A stretch of 64,000 nucleotides of DNA from contig NZ_VSMB01000007.1 in NCBI RefSeq assembly GCF_009805705.1, forward strand, positions 1-64,000, written 5' to 3'. The notes beneath the pieces were generated by a model. The model saw nothing but the letters and a program-made list of their open reading frames with translations. It was not told the origin of the DNA and ran no database searches. Position 1 is the stretch's first letter, and each line of letters opens with the position of its first letter. Below, one piece after another: positions 51,974 through 62,200 of this stretch. This stretch comes from Ruania rhizosphaerae. GTDB lineage: Bacteria > Actinomycetota > Actinomycetes > Actinomycetales > Beutenbergiaceae. Both the position numbers and the translations under genes were made by a program.

Positions 51974-52279
51974 ATGTCGAACCCCGTCACGTTCGTCAAC
52001 GTCATTGACGTGGAACCGTCCCAGCAGCCGGAGCTGATCGACCTTCTGAAGGAAGGCACCGAGCGTGTCATCTCGCAGCGGCCGGGTCTCATCTCGGTGA
52101 CATTGTTCGCCAGTGCGGACAAGCGCCGCGTTCTCAACGTGGCCCGCTGGGAAAGCGCTGCGGATGTCGAGGCAACGCAGGCCGATCCGGCCGCCGCGGG
52201 GTACACCCGACGCGTCGCGGCCATCGCCACAGCTCGGCCAGGGCTGTACACGGTGGTCGGTGAGTACGCGCCACAGTAG
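51974..52279 (+). CDS. Antibiotic biosynthesis monooxygenase (ABM) domain protein
   Basis: A 101-residue dimeric alpha-beta barrel protein: FVNVIDVEPSQQPELIDLL at the N terminus, RPGLISVTLF and VLNVARWESAADVEA in the middle. ABM proteins are often cofactor-free monooxygenases acting on quinol-like compounds. The GAGGAGGAG Shine-Dalgarno is strong. The shared ECF41 promoter makes it the likely main target of the neighbouring sigma factor; ECF41 genes usually face an oxidoreductase, epimerase or decarboxylase. Confidence 0.88.
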   Translation: MSNPVTFVNVIDVEPSQQPELIDLLKEGTERVISQRPGLISVTLFASADKRRVLNVARWESAADVEATQADPAAAGYTRRVAAIATARPGLYTVVGEYAPQ

Positions 52280-52481
52280 CCACGCGCGATCCTGGCGCTG
52301 ATCCTGGATCTGCGTGGACACGTCAGTCCGCGGCGCCTCGCACTCGGCACGGGGTCATCGGGGCCGTCGGTGTCCTCGCGCAGTGACGGGAATGGCAAGC
52401 CGGACCAGTAGAGTTGGATCGCTTCCTGAGCGCCGCGACGAGCCAGCCCGCCGGCGCCGCCCGCATCGCGTGAGGATCCAG

Positions 52482-54797
52482 ATGACCACCGCTCCAGCCG
52501 GTACCCCCGACACGGTCGAGAACGCCACCGCCACTCCCGGCGCCGAGCTCCCCTACGCCGAGCTCGGACTCAAGGAGGACGAGTACGCGCGGATCGTGGA
52601 CATCCTCGGCCGGCGCCCCACCGCCGCTGAACTGGCGATGTACTCGGTGATGTGGTCCGAGCACTGCTCCTACAAGTCCTCCAAGCGCCATCTCGGCCAG
52701 TTCGGCGACAAGACGACCGAGGAGATGCGCGAGCACCTGCTCGTCGGGATCGGGCAGAACGCCGGAGTCGTCGACATCGGCGACGGTTGGGCGGTCACCT
52801 TCAAGGTCGAGTCCCACAATCACCCCAGCTACGTCGAGCCCTACCAGGGCGCCGCTACCGGTGTGGGCGGCATCGTCCGCGACATCATCTCCATGGGCGC
52901 GCGCCCGGTGGCGGTGATGGACCAGCTGCGATTCGGCGCCATCGACCATCCGGACACAGCACGCGTGGTGCACGGCGTGGTCTCCGGCGTGGGCGGCTAC
53001 GGGAACTCGCTCGGCTTGCCGAACATCGGCGGCGAGACCGAGTTCGACGCCTCCTACCAGCGCAACCCGCTCGTGAATGCCCTGTGCGTGGGGGTGCTCC
53101 GGCACGAGGACATCCACCTCGCCAACGCCGAAGGCGCGGGGAACAAGGTGGTGCTGTTCGGCGCCCGCACCGGCGGTGACGGCATCGGCGGCGCCTCGAT
53201 CCTCGCTTCCGAGACCTTCGACGAGGACAAGCCCTCCAAGCGCCCCAGTGTGCAGGTGGGCGACCCGTTCATGGAGAAGGTGCTCATCGAGTGCTGTCTG
53301 GAGCTCTTCGCCGCTCGCGTCGTGGAGGGCATCCAGGACCTCGGTGCCGCCGGTATCTCCTGCGCCACCAGCGAGCTCGCCTCCAACGGTGACGGCGGCA
53401 TGCACGTGGACCTGGAGAACGTGCTGCTGCGCGATCCCACCCTGACGGCCGGCGAGATCCTGATGAGCGAATCCCAGGAACGCATGATGGCGGTCGTCGC
53501 GCCGGACAAGCTCGAGGAGTTCCTCGCGATCACCGGCCGATGGGATGTGGAGACCTCGGTGATCGGTGAGGTCACCGGTACGGGACGGCTCACCATTGAC
53601 CACTACGGGCAGCGGATCGTGGACGTCGACCCGAAGACGGTCGCCCACGAGGGTCCCGTCTACGACCGTCCGTATGCCAAGCCCGCCTGGCAGGATGCCC
53701 TCAACGCCGACGACGCAGCTCGCCTTCCGCGGCCGGCCTCGCCGGAGGACGTGCGAACCCAGGCATTGACCGTGCTCGCCTCGCCGAACCTCGCCTCGAA
53801 GTCCTGGATCACCGATCAGTACGACCGGTACGTGCAGGGCAACACGGCCATGTCCCAGCCCGACGACGCCGGGGTGATCCGCGTGGACGAGACCAGTGGC
53901 CTCGGGGTTGCGATCGCCACCGACGCCAACGGGCGCTTCACTAAGCTCGACCCCTACACCGGGGCCCGGCAGGCGCTCGCGGAGGCCTACCGCAACGTCG
54001 CCACCGTGGGCGCGCGGCCGCTGGCCGTGACCGACTGCCTGAACTTCGGTTCCCCGGAGGATCCGGACGCGATGTGGCAGCTCGTGCAGGCGATCACCGG
54101 CCTGGCCGATGCCTGCGCCGAACTGGGCGTGCCGGTCACCGGTGGCAATGTCTCGCTCTACAACTCCACCCTCGCCGGTGAGGTCGGCAAGGGCCACATC
54201 GATGCCTCGATCAACCCCACCCCCGTGGTGGGCGTCCTGGGTGTGCTGGATGACGTGACGCACGCGACGCCGTCGGGGTGGTCCGAATCCGGGCGTGAGG
54301 TGTTCCTGCTCGGGACCACCCGCACCGAGTTCTCCGGATCGGTGTGGGCCGGAGTCATCCACGAGCACCTGGGCGGCCGCCCGCCGGTGGTGGACCTGGA
54401 CGCGGAGCGGAGCCTGGCCCGGGTGCTCATCGACGCCGCCTCGGGCGGGGTGGCGCACGCCGCGCACGATCTTGCCGCCGGCGGGTTGCTGCAGAGCCTG
54501 ACCGATGCGGTACTCCGGCACGGCGTGGGTGCGGACCTGGACCTGACGGGCCTGCTCGAGCGGGACGGCATCGACCTCGCGACGGTGCTCTTCGCCGAGT
54601 CGGGGGCGCGCGCCCTGGTGGCGGCGAACCCCGACCGCGGGAACGATCTGGTGGCTCTGGCCGAGAGCCACAGCGTCCCTGTGCTGCGGCTGGGCACCAC
54701 CTCCGACGGCGACCTCGACCTGGGTGGTGGTCTCACCTTCACCGTCGCCGAGCTGCGCGAGGCGCACGAGGGTGTCCTGCCGGCACGCTTCGCCTGA
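52482..54797 (+). CDS. purL: FGAM synthase large subunit
   Basis: A 771-residue small-type PurL that turns FGAR into FGAM with ammonia from Pur[20 protein letters not shown] is the conserved N-terminal motif; [21 protein letters not shown] and [14 protein letters not shown] bind ATP and substrate, repeated in the second half ([18 protein letters not shown]). No glutaminase domain is fused, in line with separate purQ and purS at 22.7-23.7 kb. ATG 52482 is the first start after which family sequence begins. Confidence 0.97.
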   Translation: MTTAPAGTPDTVENATATPGAELPYAELGLKEDEYARIVDILGRRPTAAELAMYSVMWSEHCSYKSSKRHLGQFGDKTTEEMREHLLVGIGQNAGVVDIGDGWAVTFKVESHNHPSYVEPYQGAATGVGGIVRDIISMGARPVAVMDQLRFGAIDHPDTARVVHGVVSGVGGYGNSLGLPNIGGETEFDASYQRNPLVNALCVGVLRHEDIHLANAEGAGNKVVLFGARTGGDGIGGASILASETFDEDKPSKRPSVQVGDPFMEKVLIECCLELFAARVVEGIQDLGAAGISCATSELASNGDGGMHVDLENVLLRDPTLTAGEILMSESQERMMAVVAPDKLEEFLAITGRWDVETSVIGEVTGTGRLTIDHYGQRIVDVDPKTVAHEGPVYDRPYAKPAWQDALNADDAARLPRPASPEDVRTQALTVLASPNLASKSWITDQYDRYVQGNTAMSQPDDAGVIRVDETSGLGVAIATDANGRFTKLDPYTGARQALAEAYRNVATVGARPLAVTDCLNFGSPEDPDAMWQLVQAITGLADACAELGVPVTGGNVSLYNSTLAGEVGKGHIDASINPTPVVGVLGVLDDVTHATPSGWSESGREVFLLGTTRTEFSGSVWAGVIHEHLGGRPPVVDLDAERSLARVLIDAASGGVAHAAHDLAAGGLLQSLTDAVLRHGVGADLDLTGLLERDGIDLATVLFAESGARALVAANPDRGNDLVALAESHSVPVLRLGTTSDGDLDLGGGLTFTVAELREAHEGVLPARFA

Positions 54798-54810
54798 CCG
54801 CCCATGGCGA

Positions 54811-54935
54811 AATCGCACGTCGAATTGGCGGCGGTTCGGTCGCCAAATCGACGTGCGATTGCCGATGGGGACGTGGGCTGGACCGCCAGATCGACGTGTG
54901 ATTTCTGGGTGAGCCAGCCAATTCGACGATTGATT
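54811..54935. repeat. Triple 20-base repeat and palindrome upstream of aldose epimerase
   Basis: Arms 54811-54830 and 54841-54860 pair at 19 of 20 positions. The right arm (cgccaaatcgacgtgcgatt) recurs imperfectly at 54884-54903 and 54916-54935 on the same strand. The palindrome may terminate purL; the two extra half-sites look like operator copies for the gene starting at 54956. Confidence 0.7.
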
Positions 54936-54955
54936 CTGATGAGGAGTACCAGCCC

Positions 54956-55969
54956 ATGACGATCACCGACGACACACTGCACCGACTCGGTGGGCTCGGT
55001 GAGCACACGCTCACCCTCGGTGGCCAGCAGGCCGCGATCACCCGGGCCGGGGCTGGGCTGCGCGAGTACACGCTGAACGGCACGCCGATCGTCGCGGGAT
55101 TCGACGCCGGCGAACTCTGCCCGAGCGGTCGTGGCCAATGGCTGGTTCCCTGGCCGAACCGGATCCGCGACGGCAAGTACGCCTATGCCGGCACCCAACA
55201 GCAGCTGCCCATCAAAGAGGCCGACCCGCGCAACGCGATCCACGGTTTCGCCCGGTGGGTGCAGTTCGAGCTGCTCGAGCGCACCGAATCACGGGTCGAC
55301 CTGGGTGCCGTACTGCCCGCCCGTCCCGGCTACCCCTGGACGCTGGCGATGACCGTGCGCTGGGAGCTGACCGAGGCAGGCCTTCGTAGCAGGCTGAGCG
55401 TGCGTAATCTCGCCGACCAGACGGCTCCGTTCGGTGCCGGCACTCACCCGTATCTCACTGTGGGCCCGCCCGCCGCGGGCTCCCATGGCGATCGCGGCAC
55501 AGGTGGCTCAGACGGCACAGGTGGCTCAGACAGTTCCGACGGCTCCGACGCCACCGCGCTGGTGGACGCCTGCACCGTCACCGTGCCCGGGGCGACCCGC
55601 CTCACGGGTGAGGGAGGCCTCATGACGGAACGCTCCGCCGTCGGGACTGAGGACGACTGCCGGACCGGGCGGCCGATCGGAACCAGCCAGCTGGGTTTGT
55701 ACACCGATCTGACCCGGGACTCCGGCGGGATCGCGCACACCGTGCTGTCCCGCCCCGACGGGCTGCGCATCGACCTGTGGCAGGACGAGGCGTGGCCGTT
55801 CGTGCTGCTCTACACCGCCGACGGTGTCAGTGACGCCGAGGGTAAGCGCGCCTCGCTCGCGATCGAGCCGATGACCTGCGCGGTGGACGCGTTCAACTCC
55901 GGCGACGGGTTGATCGAGCTCGCTGCAGGCGAGGAGTTCACCGGGGTGTGGGGCATCACCGCGGGCTGA
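54956..55969 (+). CDS. Aldose 1-epimerase family protein
   Basis: A 337-residue galactose mutarotase-like protein that should interconvert alpha and beta sugar anomers. The catalytic His is in GAGTHPYLTVG, the substrate His in NAIHGFARW, and the catalytic Glu in LAIEPMTC. An extra loop rich in Gly, Ser and Asp (GDRGTGGSDGTGGSDSSDGS) sits after the catalytic His region and is unusual. ATG 54956 has GAGGAG upstream. Confidence 0.88.
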   Translation: MTITDDTLHRLGGLGEHTLTLGGQQAAITRAGAGLREYTLNGTPIVAGFDAGELCPSGRGQWLVPWPNRIRDGKYAYAGTQQQLPIKEADPRNAIHGFARWVQFELLERTESRVDLGAVLPARPGYPWTLAMTVRWELTEAGLRSRLSVRNLADQTAPFGAGTHPYLTVGPPAAGSHGDRGTGGSDGTGGSDSSDGSDATALVDACTVTVPGATRLTGEGGLMTERSAVGTEDDCRTGRPIGTSQLGLYTDLTRDSGGIAHTVLSRPDGLRIDLWQDEAWPFVLLYTADGVSDAEGKRASLAIEPMTCAVDAFNSGDGLIELAAGEEFTGVWGITAG

Positions 55970-56018
55970 GTGCCATTCATCGTCGCTTTCGGCTCGTCAT
56001 GGCAACGATGAATGGCAC
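55970..56018. repeat. Dispersed palindrome family B, copy 4
   Basis: Perfect 14-base arms (55970-55983 with 56005-56018) starting at the base after the epimerase stop codon. Probably doubles as terminator for the two convergent genes. Confidence 0.8.
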
Positions 56019-56045
56019 CTACTGCCGGCCCCGGCGCGCCCGGGA

Positions 56046-57485
56046 TCACTCGGCAGCCTTACCGCGCGCCCGCTGATCCACCACCGCGACGATCAGCGCC
56101 AGCAGCAGTACTCCCAGCACCACCCGCAGGCCCACGCTCATCGCATGCCCGTAGTCGCCGGTAGCCGCGAGCGTCGCGAAGAACATCGACGCCGACGCTG
56201 CCACCCCGACCGAGGTTCCCACCCGCTGCCCGGTCTGCAAGGCGCCGCCGGCCACCCCGGCCCGGTGCACCGGAACATCGGCCAGGGTGAGCGCCTGGTT
56301 CGGCGAGATGACGATCCCGTTGCCGAAGCCGGAGATCACCAGCACTCCCGCCAGCCACCAGGCGGCGGCCGGACCGTCGACCACCGAGACCAGCACATCG
56401 GCGATGACCACGCCGGTGATCATCAGCGCGGCCCCGGCGATCACCAGGCGGCGTCCGGCACGTGCCACCCATCGCCCGCTCCACCAGGACGAGGCCGCTC
56501 CCGCGAGTGCGAACGGCGTCAGCACCAGCCCGGCCTGCCAGGGCGCAAGACCGAGCCCGGACTGCAGGTACAGCGTGGCGAGCAGGAAGATGCCGGTGAA
56601 GCCGGCGAAGTAGAGCATGCCCACCGTGGCGCCGCGGGTGTAGGAAGGAGTACGCAACAGATCGCGAGTGATCACGGGATGTCCGCCGGCCTTCTCGTAG
56701 CGTCGCTCCCACCAGAGGAACGCGGTACCGGCGACCGCGCTCACCGCGAGCAGCCACCACGGAGCCCCGGCGGCACCACCGCCCTCGGAGGACTCTACGA
56801 ACGGAAGCATGAACGCCAGTACCGTGATGCCCAGCAACACCAGCCCGGCCACGTCGATGCCGACCTTGCGCCCGGTGGGCTGGATCCTCGGCAACAGTCG
56901 CCACGCCAGGATCAGCACCACCGCTCCCACCGGTACGTTCACCCAGAAGACGGCGCGCCAGCCCTCCTCAGCACCGAACAAGGCGATGAGCGCGCCACCC
57001 AGGAGAGGGCCGATCGCGGTGGAGATCCCGACGGTGGCTCCGAACATTCCGAACGCCCGGGCTCGTTCAGGGCCGCGGAACAGCTCCTGGATGAGCGCGA
57101 TGACCTGCGGGTTCAACGTTCCGGCCGCGACGCCCTGCAGCACCCGCGCCAGAGCCAACATCTCGGCGCTCTGGGCAGCCCCACAGAACGCCGAGGTGAG
57201 CGCGAACAGAGTGACTCCGATCAGGAACATCCGACGGCGGCCGAACAGATCGCCGAGACGGCCGGCCGGCACCAGCACCAGACCGAAGGCGAGGGTGTAG
57301 CCGGCGACGATCCATTGCACCTCCGCAGGGTCGGCACTCAGGGCGCGGTCGATCGAGGGCAGTGCGACGTTCACGATGGAGACGTCGAGCAGGGTCAGGA
57401 AGCCGGCGGCGAGACACACCGCGAATGCGGACCAGCGCTGGCGGGAGGATTCGTCCTCTGACGGTGTGGGGGGCTCGGGCGGCAC
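56046..57485 (-). CDS. DHA2 family MFS drug exporter (14 TM)
   Basis: A 479-residue major facilitator of the EmrB/QacA type. TLLDVSIVNVALPSI is motif D1 in helix 1, GRLGDLFGRRRMF is motif A, and ARVLQGVAAGTLNPQ is motif B; GLYGGA-like motif C is GATVGISTAIGPLLGG. About 14 helices. Drugs or dyes are the usual substrates. GTG 57485 gives a short charged N terminus; ATG 57569 is possible and would add an Arg-rich stretch. Confidence 0.88.
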   Translation of the reverse strand: MPPEPPTPSEDESSRQRWSAFAVCLAAGFLTLLDVSIVNVALPSIDRALSADPAEVQWIVAGYTLAFGLVLVPAGRLGDLFGRRRMFLIGVTLFALTSAFCGAAQSAEMLALARVLQGVAAGTLNPQVIALIQELFRGPERARAFGMFGATVGISTAIGPLLGGALIALFGAEEGWRAVFWVNVPVGAVVLILAWRLLPRIQPTGRKVGIDVAGLVLLGITVLAFMLPFVESSEGGGAAGAPWWLLAVSAVAGTAFLWWERRYEKAGGHPVITRDLLRTPSYTRGATVGMLYFAGFTGIFLLATLYLQSGLGLAPWQAGLVLTPFALAGAASSWWSGRWVARAGRRLVIAGAALMITGVVIADVLVSVVDGPAAAWWLAGVLVISGFGNGIVISPNQALTLADVPVHRAGVAGGALQTGQRVGTSVGVAASASMFFATLAATGDYGHAMSVGLRVVLGVLLLALIVAVVDQRARGKAAE

Positions 57486-57617
57486 GGCATCAGGTCTATC
57501 ACGCGTGTGAGAGCGCCTGCGGCGCGCTTTCGTGCGGCAGAATGCCAGGAGACCGCGGAGTGCGGACATCTGGTGCGCGACGGCGCGCACCGATCGACGG
57601 AAGGTTCCAGGCAGCAC

Positions 57618-59033
57618 ATGACTTCACCCAGCGTCAGCTACTCGATCACGGTCCGGCTGGAGATGCCGGCGCAGCCCGCAGCGGTGAGCACCATCACCAC
57701 GACCGTTGAGCGGGCCGGTGGTGTCGTGACGGCCGTGGACGTCTCCGCCTCGGGGGTGGACCGGTTGCAGGTGGACGTCACCTGCGCCACCGGCGGGGAG
57801 GACGACGCGAAGCGGATCGTCGATGCGCTCGGTGACATCGCGGGCGTGAGCATCGGCAGGGTGTCCGACCGGACGTTCCTGGCGCACCTCGGCGGGAAGA
57901 TCGAGGTCCAGCCGAAGATGCAGATCCGCCATCGTGATGACCTGTCGCTGATCTACACCCCGGGCGTGGGTCGTGTGAGCCAGCAGCTGGCCGCCCACCC
58001 GGAGGATGCCGTACGGCTGACCATCAAGCGCAACACGGTCGCCGTGGTCACCGACGGCTCTGCGGTCCTCGGCCTGGGCAACATCGGCCCGACGGCGGCC
58101 CTTCCGGTCATGGAGGGCAAGGCCGCCCTGTTCAAGAGGTTCTCCGGCATCGACGCGTTCCCGATCTGCCTCGACACGCAGGACGTCGACGAGATCGTGC
58201 GAACGGTCAAGATCATCGCCCCCGTTTTCGCCGGCATCAATCTCGAGGACATCTCGGCACCACGGTGCTTCGAGATCGAGGCGCGGCTGCGGGACGAGCT
58301 CGACATCCCCGTCTTCCACGACGACCAGCACGGCACGGCGATCGTGGCCGTGGCGGCATTGCGCAACGCGCTCAAGGTCGTGGGCAAGCGGATCGAGGAT
58401 GTGCGGATCGTGCAGTCCGGGGCCGGTGCGGCTGGCTCGGCGATCCTGCGCCTGATGCTGGCGGCTGGAGCGAAGCACGTGGTCGTCTCCGACATCGACG
58501 GCGTCATCCGGCCGGGACGGCCGGGCCTCGTGCCGTCGCTGGAGTGGATCGCCGCGGCGACCGAGGGTGATGAGTACCCGGGTACGTTGCGGGACGCGAT
58601 CGTGGGCGCCGACGTGTTCATCGGCGTCTCCGCCCCGAATCTGCTCACCGAGGCCGATGTGGCCGCGATGGCGCAGGACTCCATCGTCTTCGCGATGGCG
58701 AACCCGCTACCCGAGATCGATCCGGCGATCGCGACCCGTCACGCGGCGGTGGTGGCCACCGGGCGCAGCGACTTCGCCAATCAGATCAACAACGTGCTCG
58801 CCTTCCCCGGGGTCTTCCGCGGCCTGCTGGACGGGCGCTCGACGCGGATCACCGACGAGATGCTGCTGGCCGCTGCCACGGCGCTCGCGGATGTGGTCAC
58901 GCCGGAGGAGCTGAATGCCACCTATATCGTGCCCAGCGTGTTCCACCCGCAGCTGCACGGTGCGGTCGCCTCCGCCGTCCAGGCGGCAGCGGAGGCCGAC
59001 AGCGAATCCCGGTCGTCGGTCACGCGCAGCTGA
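57618..59033 (+). CDS. NAD-type malic enzyme with N-terminal ACT-like domain
   Basis: A 471-residue enzyme turning malate to pyruvate and CO2. The first 85 residues resemble an ACT regulatory domain (ITVRLEMPAQPAAVSTITTT). The malic domain has SLIYTPGVG, TVAVVTDGSAVLGLGNIGP and VFHDDQHGTAIV with metal ligands; the NAD domain has VQSGAGAAGSA. The C-terminal FANQINNVLAFPGVFRG completes it. ATG 57618 is used; an upstream in-frame start adds non-family sequence. Confidence 0.94.
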   Translation: MTSPSVSYSITVRLEMPAQPAAVSTITTTVERAGGVVTAVDVSASGVDRLQVDVTCATGGEDDAKRIVDALGDIAGVSIGRVSDRTFLAHLGGKIEVQPKMQIRHRDDLSLIYTPGVGRVSQQLAAHPEDAVRLTIKRNTVAVVTDGSAVLGLGNIGPTAALPVMEGKAALFKRFSGIDAFPICLDTQDVDEIVRTVKIIAPVFAGINLEDISAPRCFEIEARLRDELDIPVFHDDQHGTAIVAVAALRNALKVVGKRIEDVRIVQSGAGAAGSAILRLMLAAGAKHVVVSDIDGVIRPGRPGLVPSLEWIAAATEGDEYPGTLRDAIVGADVFIGVSAPNLLTEADVAAMAQDSIVFAMANPLPEIDPAIATRHAAVVATGRSDFANQINNVLAFPGVFRGLLDGRSTRITDEMLLAAATALADVVTPEELNATYIVPSVFHPQLHGAVASAVQAAAEADSESRSSVTRS

Positions 59034-59077
59034 TCGCCCGCCGGGCTCGGCCGGACGAGCCCGCAGCTGGGCCGGCG

Positions 59078-59118
59078 TGCTCGAATCCACGAGCGCCAGA
59101 GCGGGAGTTCGAACGGTG
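59078..59118. repeat. Dispersed palindrome family C, degenerate copy 3
   Basis: ctcgaatcc and gagttcgaacgg flank gagcgcc, keeping the gttcgaa and gaatcc parts of family C but with weak pairing. It starts 44 bases after the malic enzyme stop. Confidence 0.45.
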
Positions 59119-59261
59119 GGGACCCGAGTCCCGCCGCCGGCGGCGCGGATGACCAGCAGGTAACGAGCAGGGGAAATCTTTCGATGGGTGCCTGATTCCG
59201 GCCCGCAGTGTCGGTGATCGGGGTTAGGTTGCGAACGCCCCCGAGACTCGAAGGAACCCCC

Positions 59262-62200
59262 ATGCCCTTGTCCCGCCACCTCGCTCGCCCGCTGGCAGCG
59301 CTGACGTCTGCGGCCGTACTCGGCCTCGGCGTCATCGCGCCGGCCGCGGCGGTCAGTGCCGTGCCCGGACCGGCTCCGCGCCTGGTCAGCACCGGCGACA
59401 TCATCATCAGCGAGATCCACTACGACAATGACGGTGCCGACACCGGAGAGGCAATCGAGGTGCAGGCGCCCGCCGGTACCGACCTCACCGGGTGGAGCCT
59501 GGTGCTCTACAACGGCAGCGGTGGAAGTTCGTACGCCACCTTGCCGCTGACCGGCGCGGTCACCTCCGGCGACGCCGACCTTGGTGTGCTCGTCGCCGAG
59601 CACGCTGGTATCCAGAACGGCGCTCCTGACGGCGTCGCGCTCGTTGACCCGAGTGGCGCGGCCGTGGAGTTCCTCTCCTATGAAGGAACCTTCACCGGCG
59701 TGGGCGGACCGGCGGACGGGATCGACAGCACCGACATCGGTGTCGCCGAGGGGAGCAGCACCCCGATCGGCCACTCGCTGCAGCGAATCGACGGTGTGTG
59801 GACCGGCCCGGCCGAGAACAGCTTCGGTGCCGTGAACACCGCCGACAGTGACCCGGACCCGGATCCAGACCCGCCTGCCGAGGACACCCACACCATCGCC
59901 GAGATCCAGGGCCCGGGTGAGGAGAGTCCGGTCGACGGGCAGACGGTCACAACCTCCGGCATCGTCACCGCCGCGTACCCGACGGGCGGTTTCAACGGCT
60001 ACTACATCCAGACTCCCGGCACCGGGGGTGCGATCGACCCGGCCGAGCTGACGGCCTCGCACGGCCTGTTCGTCTACTCCTCGGCCACCGTGGGCGACGT
60101 CGCGATCGGCGACTACGTGCGGGTCACCGGTGAGGTGACCGAGTACTTCGGCCTTACCGAGATCACCGTCGGCGCCGGCAACATGAGCATCTTGGATGTC
60201 GACGCCGAGCCGGTCGAGCCGATCGTCGACTTCACCCTCGGCGCCACCGACGCCGAGCGTGAGCTGGTCGAAGGCATGCTCGTGGCACCGGTCAGCGACT
60301 ACGTCGTCTCCGACACCTACGCCCTGGGCGGCTGGGGGTCGGCCGCCTACGGCACCGTCGGTCTCGGACTGGACGGCCCGCTGCTGCAGGAGACGGACGT
60401 CGCGCCGCTCGGTTCCGCCGAGTACGACGCCGCGGTCGCCGACAACGAGGCACGTGCGGTCACTCTGGATGACGGCCAGTCCGCGGCGACCGCCACCAGT
60501 GCCGAGGTTCCCTACCTGACCGGCACGCCCGACCTGCGCACCGGCGTCAGCGTGGAGTTCAACGAGCCGGTGATCGTGGACTACCGGTTCCAGTGGAACT
60601 TCCAGCCCACCGAGCCGGTCACCGGCAACGCCGATGACATCGTCTCCTTCGCCGGCGGCAACACGCAGGCAGCCAATGCCGCACCAGCCGAGGTCGGTGG
60701 CGACCTGGTGCTCGCGAGCTTCAACGTGCTCAACTACTTCACCACCCTTGGTGAGGACGTCCCCGGGTGCGAGGCCTACACCGACCGTGAGGGCAACCCG
60801 CTCACCGTCCGTCGGGGCTGCGACCCGCGTGGTGCCTGGGACGAGACGAGCTTCGAGCGGCAGCAGGACAAGATCGTCGAGGCGATCAACGGCCTCGGCG
60901 CCGATGTCGTCTCCCTGGAGGAGATCGAGAACTCGGTGAAGTTCGGCGACGACCGGGACGCCTCCCTCGCCGCGCTGGTGGACGCACTGAACGCGGACGC
61001 CGGTGAGGACCTCTGGGCCTATGCCGCCTCACCGTCCGAGCTGCCGGCCCTGGCCGACCAGGACGTGATCCGCAACGCCTTCATCTACACCCCGGCCACG
61101 GTCGAGGTGGCGGGCGACTCGGTGGTCCTCACCGGTGACCCGGCCTTCGACAACGCTCGCGAGCCGCTCGCACAGGTGTTCACCGCAGCTGGGACGGACT
61201 ACTCCTTCCTCGCGGTGACCAACCACTTCAAGTCCAAGGGCGGAGACTGTGGTGACCTCCCGCAGGGCTGCTTCGAGTCCGACCGGGTGGACCAGGCGGA
61301 GTCGCTGTCGGCCTTCTCCGCTGACGTTGCCGCCGATGCTGGTGTGGACGACATCTTCCTGCTCGGTGACTTCAACTCCTACAGTGCCGAGCTCCCGGCC
61401 CTGGCCATCGAGGACGCCGGGTACAGCAACCTCAACAACGGTGAGACCACCTACGTCTTCGACGGCAAGGTCGGGTCCCTCGACCACGTCTATGCCAACG
61501 ACACCGCCGCGGAACGGGTCACCGGTGTCGACATCTGGAGCATCAACTCCGCCGAGTCGGTCCTCGCCGAGTACTCCCGTTACAACTACTTCGCGAGCGA
61601 GCACTTCCAGCCCGGTACCCAGTACCGCGCATCCGATCACGACCCGATCCTGGTCGGTATCGACGTGCCGGATGTCGCGCCGGAGCCGTTGGGTTCACTG
61701 ACCGACGATCTCAACCGCGCTGCGGACAGTACGCGAGTGCCGGGGACCAACCTTGGTGGGGAGTCGACACTGGGTAACACCGTCGCCGACGCTCAGGTCT
61801 GGGTCGGGCAGTTGCTCGGGTACGAGCCGCAGATCGGCCTGGTGAGCACGAGCGTGCTCACTGCCGACCTGGCCAGCGGCGACGTCTACGCCGACGATGT
61901 GCTTGCCGCGATCCCGCCGGAGGAGGTGGCGGTCGTGGGGATCACCGGGGCGCAGTTGCGAACGGTCCTTGAGCAGCAGTGGCACGCTGATGGAGAGCGT
62001 CAGCAGCTCAGTGTCTCGGGTGGCTTTGCCTACCTCTTCGACCCCTCCGCCCCGATCGGTGAGCGCATCGTGGCCATGACGCTGGACGGTGAAGCGATCG
62101 ACGAGAGCGAGACCTACTCGATCGTCACGACGGCCGCGCTCGCAGCGGGTGGCGACGGGTTCTCCGCTCTCGCGGAGGGAACGAGCGAGTCGACCGGTGC

